From positions 11,455-27,005 of the forward strand of contig JAJQCX010000015.1 in the NCBI GenBank assembly GCA_021202495.1: a stretch of DNA of 15,551 nucleotides, written 5' to 3'. The position numbers and the translations under genes were made by a program. The notes under the pieces were generated by a model, which saw only the letters and a list, made by a program, of their open reading frames with translations, searched no databases and had not been told where the DNA came from. This DNA comes from Clostridia bacterium (GTDB lineage: Bacteria; Bacillota; Clostridia; UMGS1883). Shown here piece after piece: positions 14,972-15,551 of this stretch (positions are counted from its first letter, which is position 1; the number at the start of each line of letters is the position of its first letter).

Positions 14972-15193
14972 TCAATCCTTATCTTTGATTTTCTTGACAA
15001 CAAATTTTACGTCCTCCGGCGAAATGTAATCATCGTCTCCCGAAAGAGCGAAATCCTCCGCGCCCTGCGCAAAATCGCTGCTGCAGCGGCATGCGTAATC
15101 TTCCGCATCGCTGCGGTTGTCAAAAACCTCATCGTCGGTTTCAAGCACCTCTTTGGTGTAGGCATCTACCATCTGAACAATAAACTTAAACAT
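14972..15193 (-). CDS. Small acidic protein (73 aa), unknown
   Basis: A 73-residue, strongly acidic soluble protein: MFKFIVQMVDAYTKEVLETD, then DNRSDAEDYACRCSSDFAQG with two Cys, and a charged tail ending VVKKIKDKD. I do not recognise the family; no signal peptide or helix spanning a membrane is present. The start chosen is the ATG at 15193, which has AAGGAGG nine bases upstream; the frame extends to 15217 but that would place the ribosome binding site inside the gene. The ATG lies within the last codons of the upstream gene (8-base overlap, ATGTTTAA), a sign of coupled translation and joint function. The lipoprotein gene follows after 18 bp. Confidence 0.7.
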   Translation of the reverse strand: MFKFIVQMVDAYTKEVLETDDEVFDNRSDAEDYACRCSSDFAQGAEDFALSGDDDYISPEDVKFVVKKIKDKD

Positions 15194-15512
15194 TATCAAC
15201 ATCCTCCTTAATAACAAATTCGTTTTCGCAATTGATATTTTCCTTCATCCTCTGTTCGGGTTCTTTGAGCTTTTTGTTATAGTGATTTCTGACAAGGATT
15301 ATGCCGCCAGCACATATAGGCAACAGAATTGCACCCGCAGCAGAAGCGCCTTTTATCATGCCGCTTTTTTTACTGTGCTTTTGGACGTTGATGCATAATG
15401 CAATTATTCCCGCACCCATATCACCGCCGCCATATTCCCGCAAAGCGTGTGTCATCTTCGGAGCGCACATCGTCGTTGTCTCCAATACCTGAAGTAATTC
15501 ATTATTCTTCAT
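15186..15512 (-). CDS. Small single-helix membrane protein (108 aa), unknown
   Basis: A 108-residue protein with one hydrophobic segment at about 54-74 (GASAAGAILLPICAGGIILV), flanked by a basic stretch (VQKHSKKSGMIK) on the N side and RNHYNKKLKE on the C side. The N-terminal half (LLQVLETTTMCAPKMTHALR) looks soluble and helical, and the C-terminal tail is acidic. The ATG at 15512 is chosen because AAAGGAG precedes it by seven bases; an in-frame start at 15536 lies upstream of that site. First visible gene of the operon; any promoter is beyond the window or in the last 39 bases. It overlaps the following gene by 8 bases. The family is not recognised. Confidence 0.7.
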   Translation of the reverse strand: MKNNELLQVLETTTMCAPKMTHALREYGGGDMGAGIIALCINVQKHSKKSGMIKGASAAGAILLPICAGGIILVRNHYNKKLKEPEQRMKENINCENEFVIKEDVDNV

Positions 15513-15551
15513 ATAAAAACTCCTTTCCGCCGCCATATGTTGGCATAAACA

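Overview
The window looks like a chromosome segment from a Gram-positive, low-to-mid-GC anaerobe of the Clostridia (Bacillota). Ribosome binding sites are strong AGGAGG-type, start codons include ATG, GTG and TTG, and sigma-A-like promoters (TTGACA/TATAAT) are visible. The gene set fits: polyamine ABC transporter, secreted subtilases with Clostridia-style C-terminal domains, a lipoprotein with lipobox, and a copper-amine-oxidase-N-like domain on a secreted nucleotidase. No tRNA, rRNA or CRISPR array was seen. Species cannot be named from the sequence alone.

Region 1-1710 (minus strand) holds the start of a spermidine/putrescine import operon: potA (ATPase, TTG start) followed by potB (permease, cut by the window edge). 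The two overlap by an ATGA, and a good promoter lies upstream of potA.

Region 1790-3200 is a graveyard of gene fragments: a truncated, frameshifted IS3-family transposase, the first ~26 codons of a flavodoxin fused to it in frame, and on the plus strand the middle part of a comM/yifB AAA+ ATPase lacking both ends. The missing C-terminal tail of a comM gene turns up 10 kb away at 13334-13429 on the other strand. An inversion with loss of sequence inside comM is the simplest reading. From 3171 to 3573 there is AT-rich DNA with a promoter and one doubtful small ORF, then a plus-strand gene for a DUF975-like membrane protein (3574-4224). Two hairpins separate it from the convergent operon that follows.

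Region 13322-4370 (minus strand) is a three-gene secretion operon read from a TTGACA-18-TATACT promoter: two tandem S8 subtilases of identical length (1133 residues, repeat period 3427 bp), then a UshA-like 5'-nucleotidase. All three carry signal peptides and no recognised wall-sorting motif, so the operon probably degrades extracellular proteins and nucleotides for uptake. The leader is about 198 nt long and contains a terminator-like hairpin, which suggests attenuation.

Region 13502-15512 (minus strand) is a second operon of unfamiliar genes: a 108-residue one-helix membrane protein, a 73-residue acidic protein overlapping it by 8 nt, and a 461-residue lipoprotein made of three copies of one domain. 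It ends in a perfect 14-bp terminator hairpin. Bases 13430-13501 and 15513-15551 show no further gene. I found no convincing defence, secretion or biosynthetic system that is clearly new. The most notable points are the scattered comM fragments, the flavodoxin-transposase chimera, the tandem subtilases with a tract of perfect identity, and the uncharacterised three-gene lipoprotein operon.
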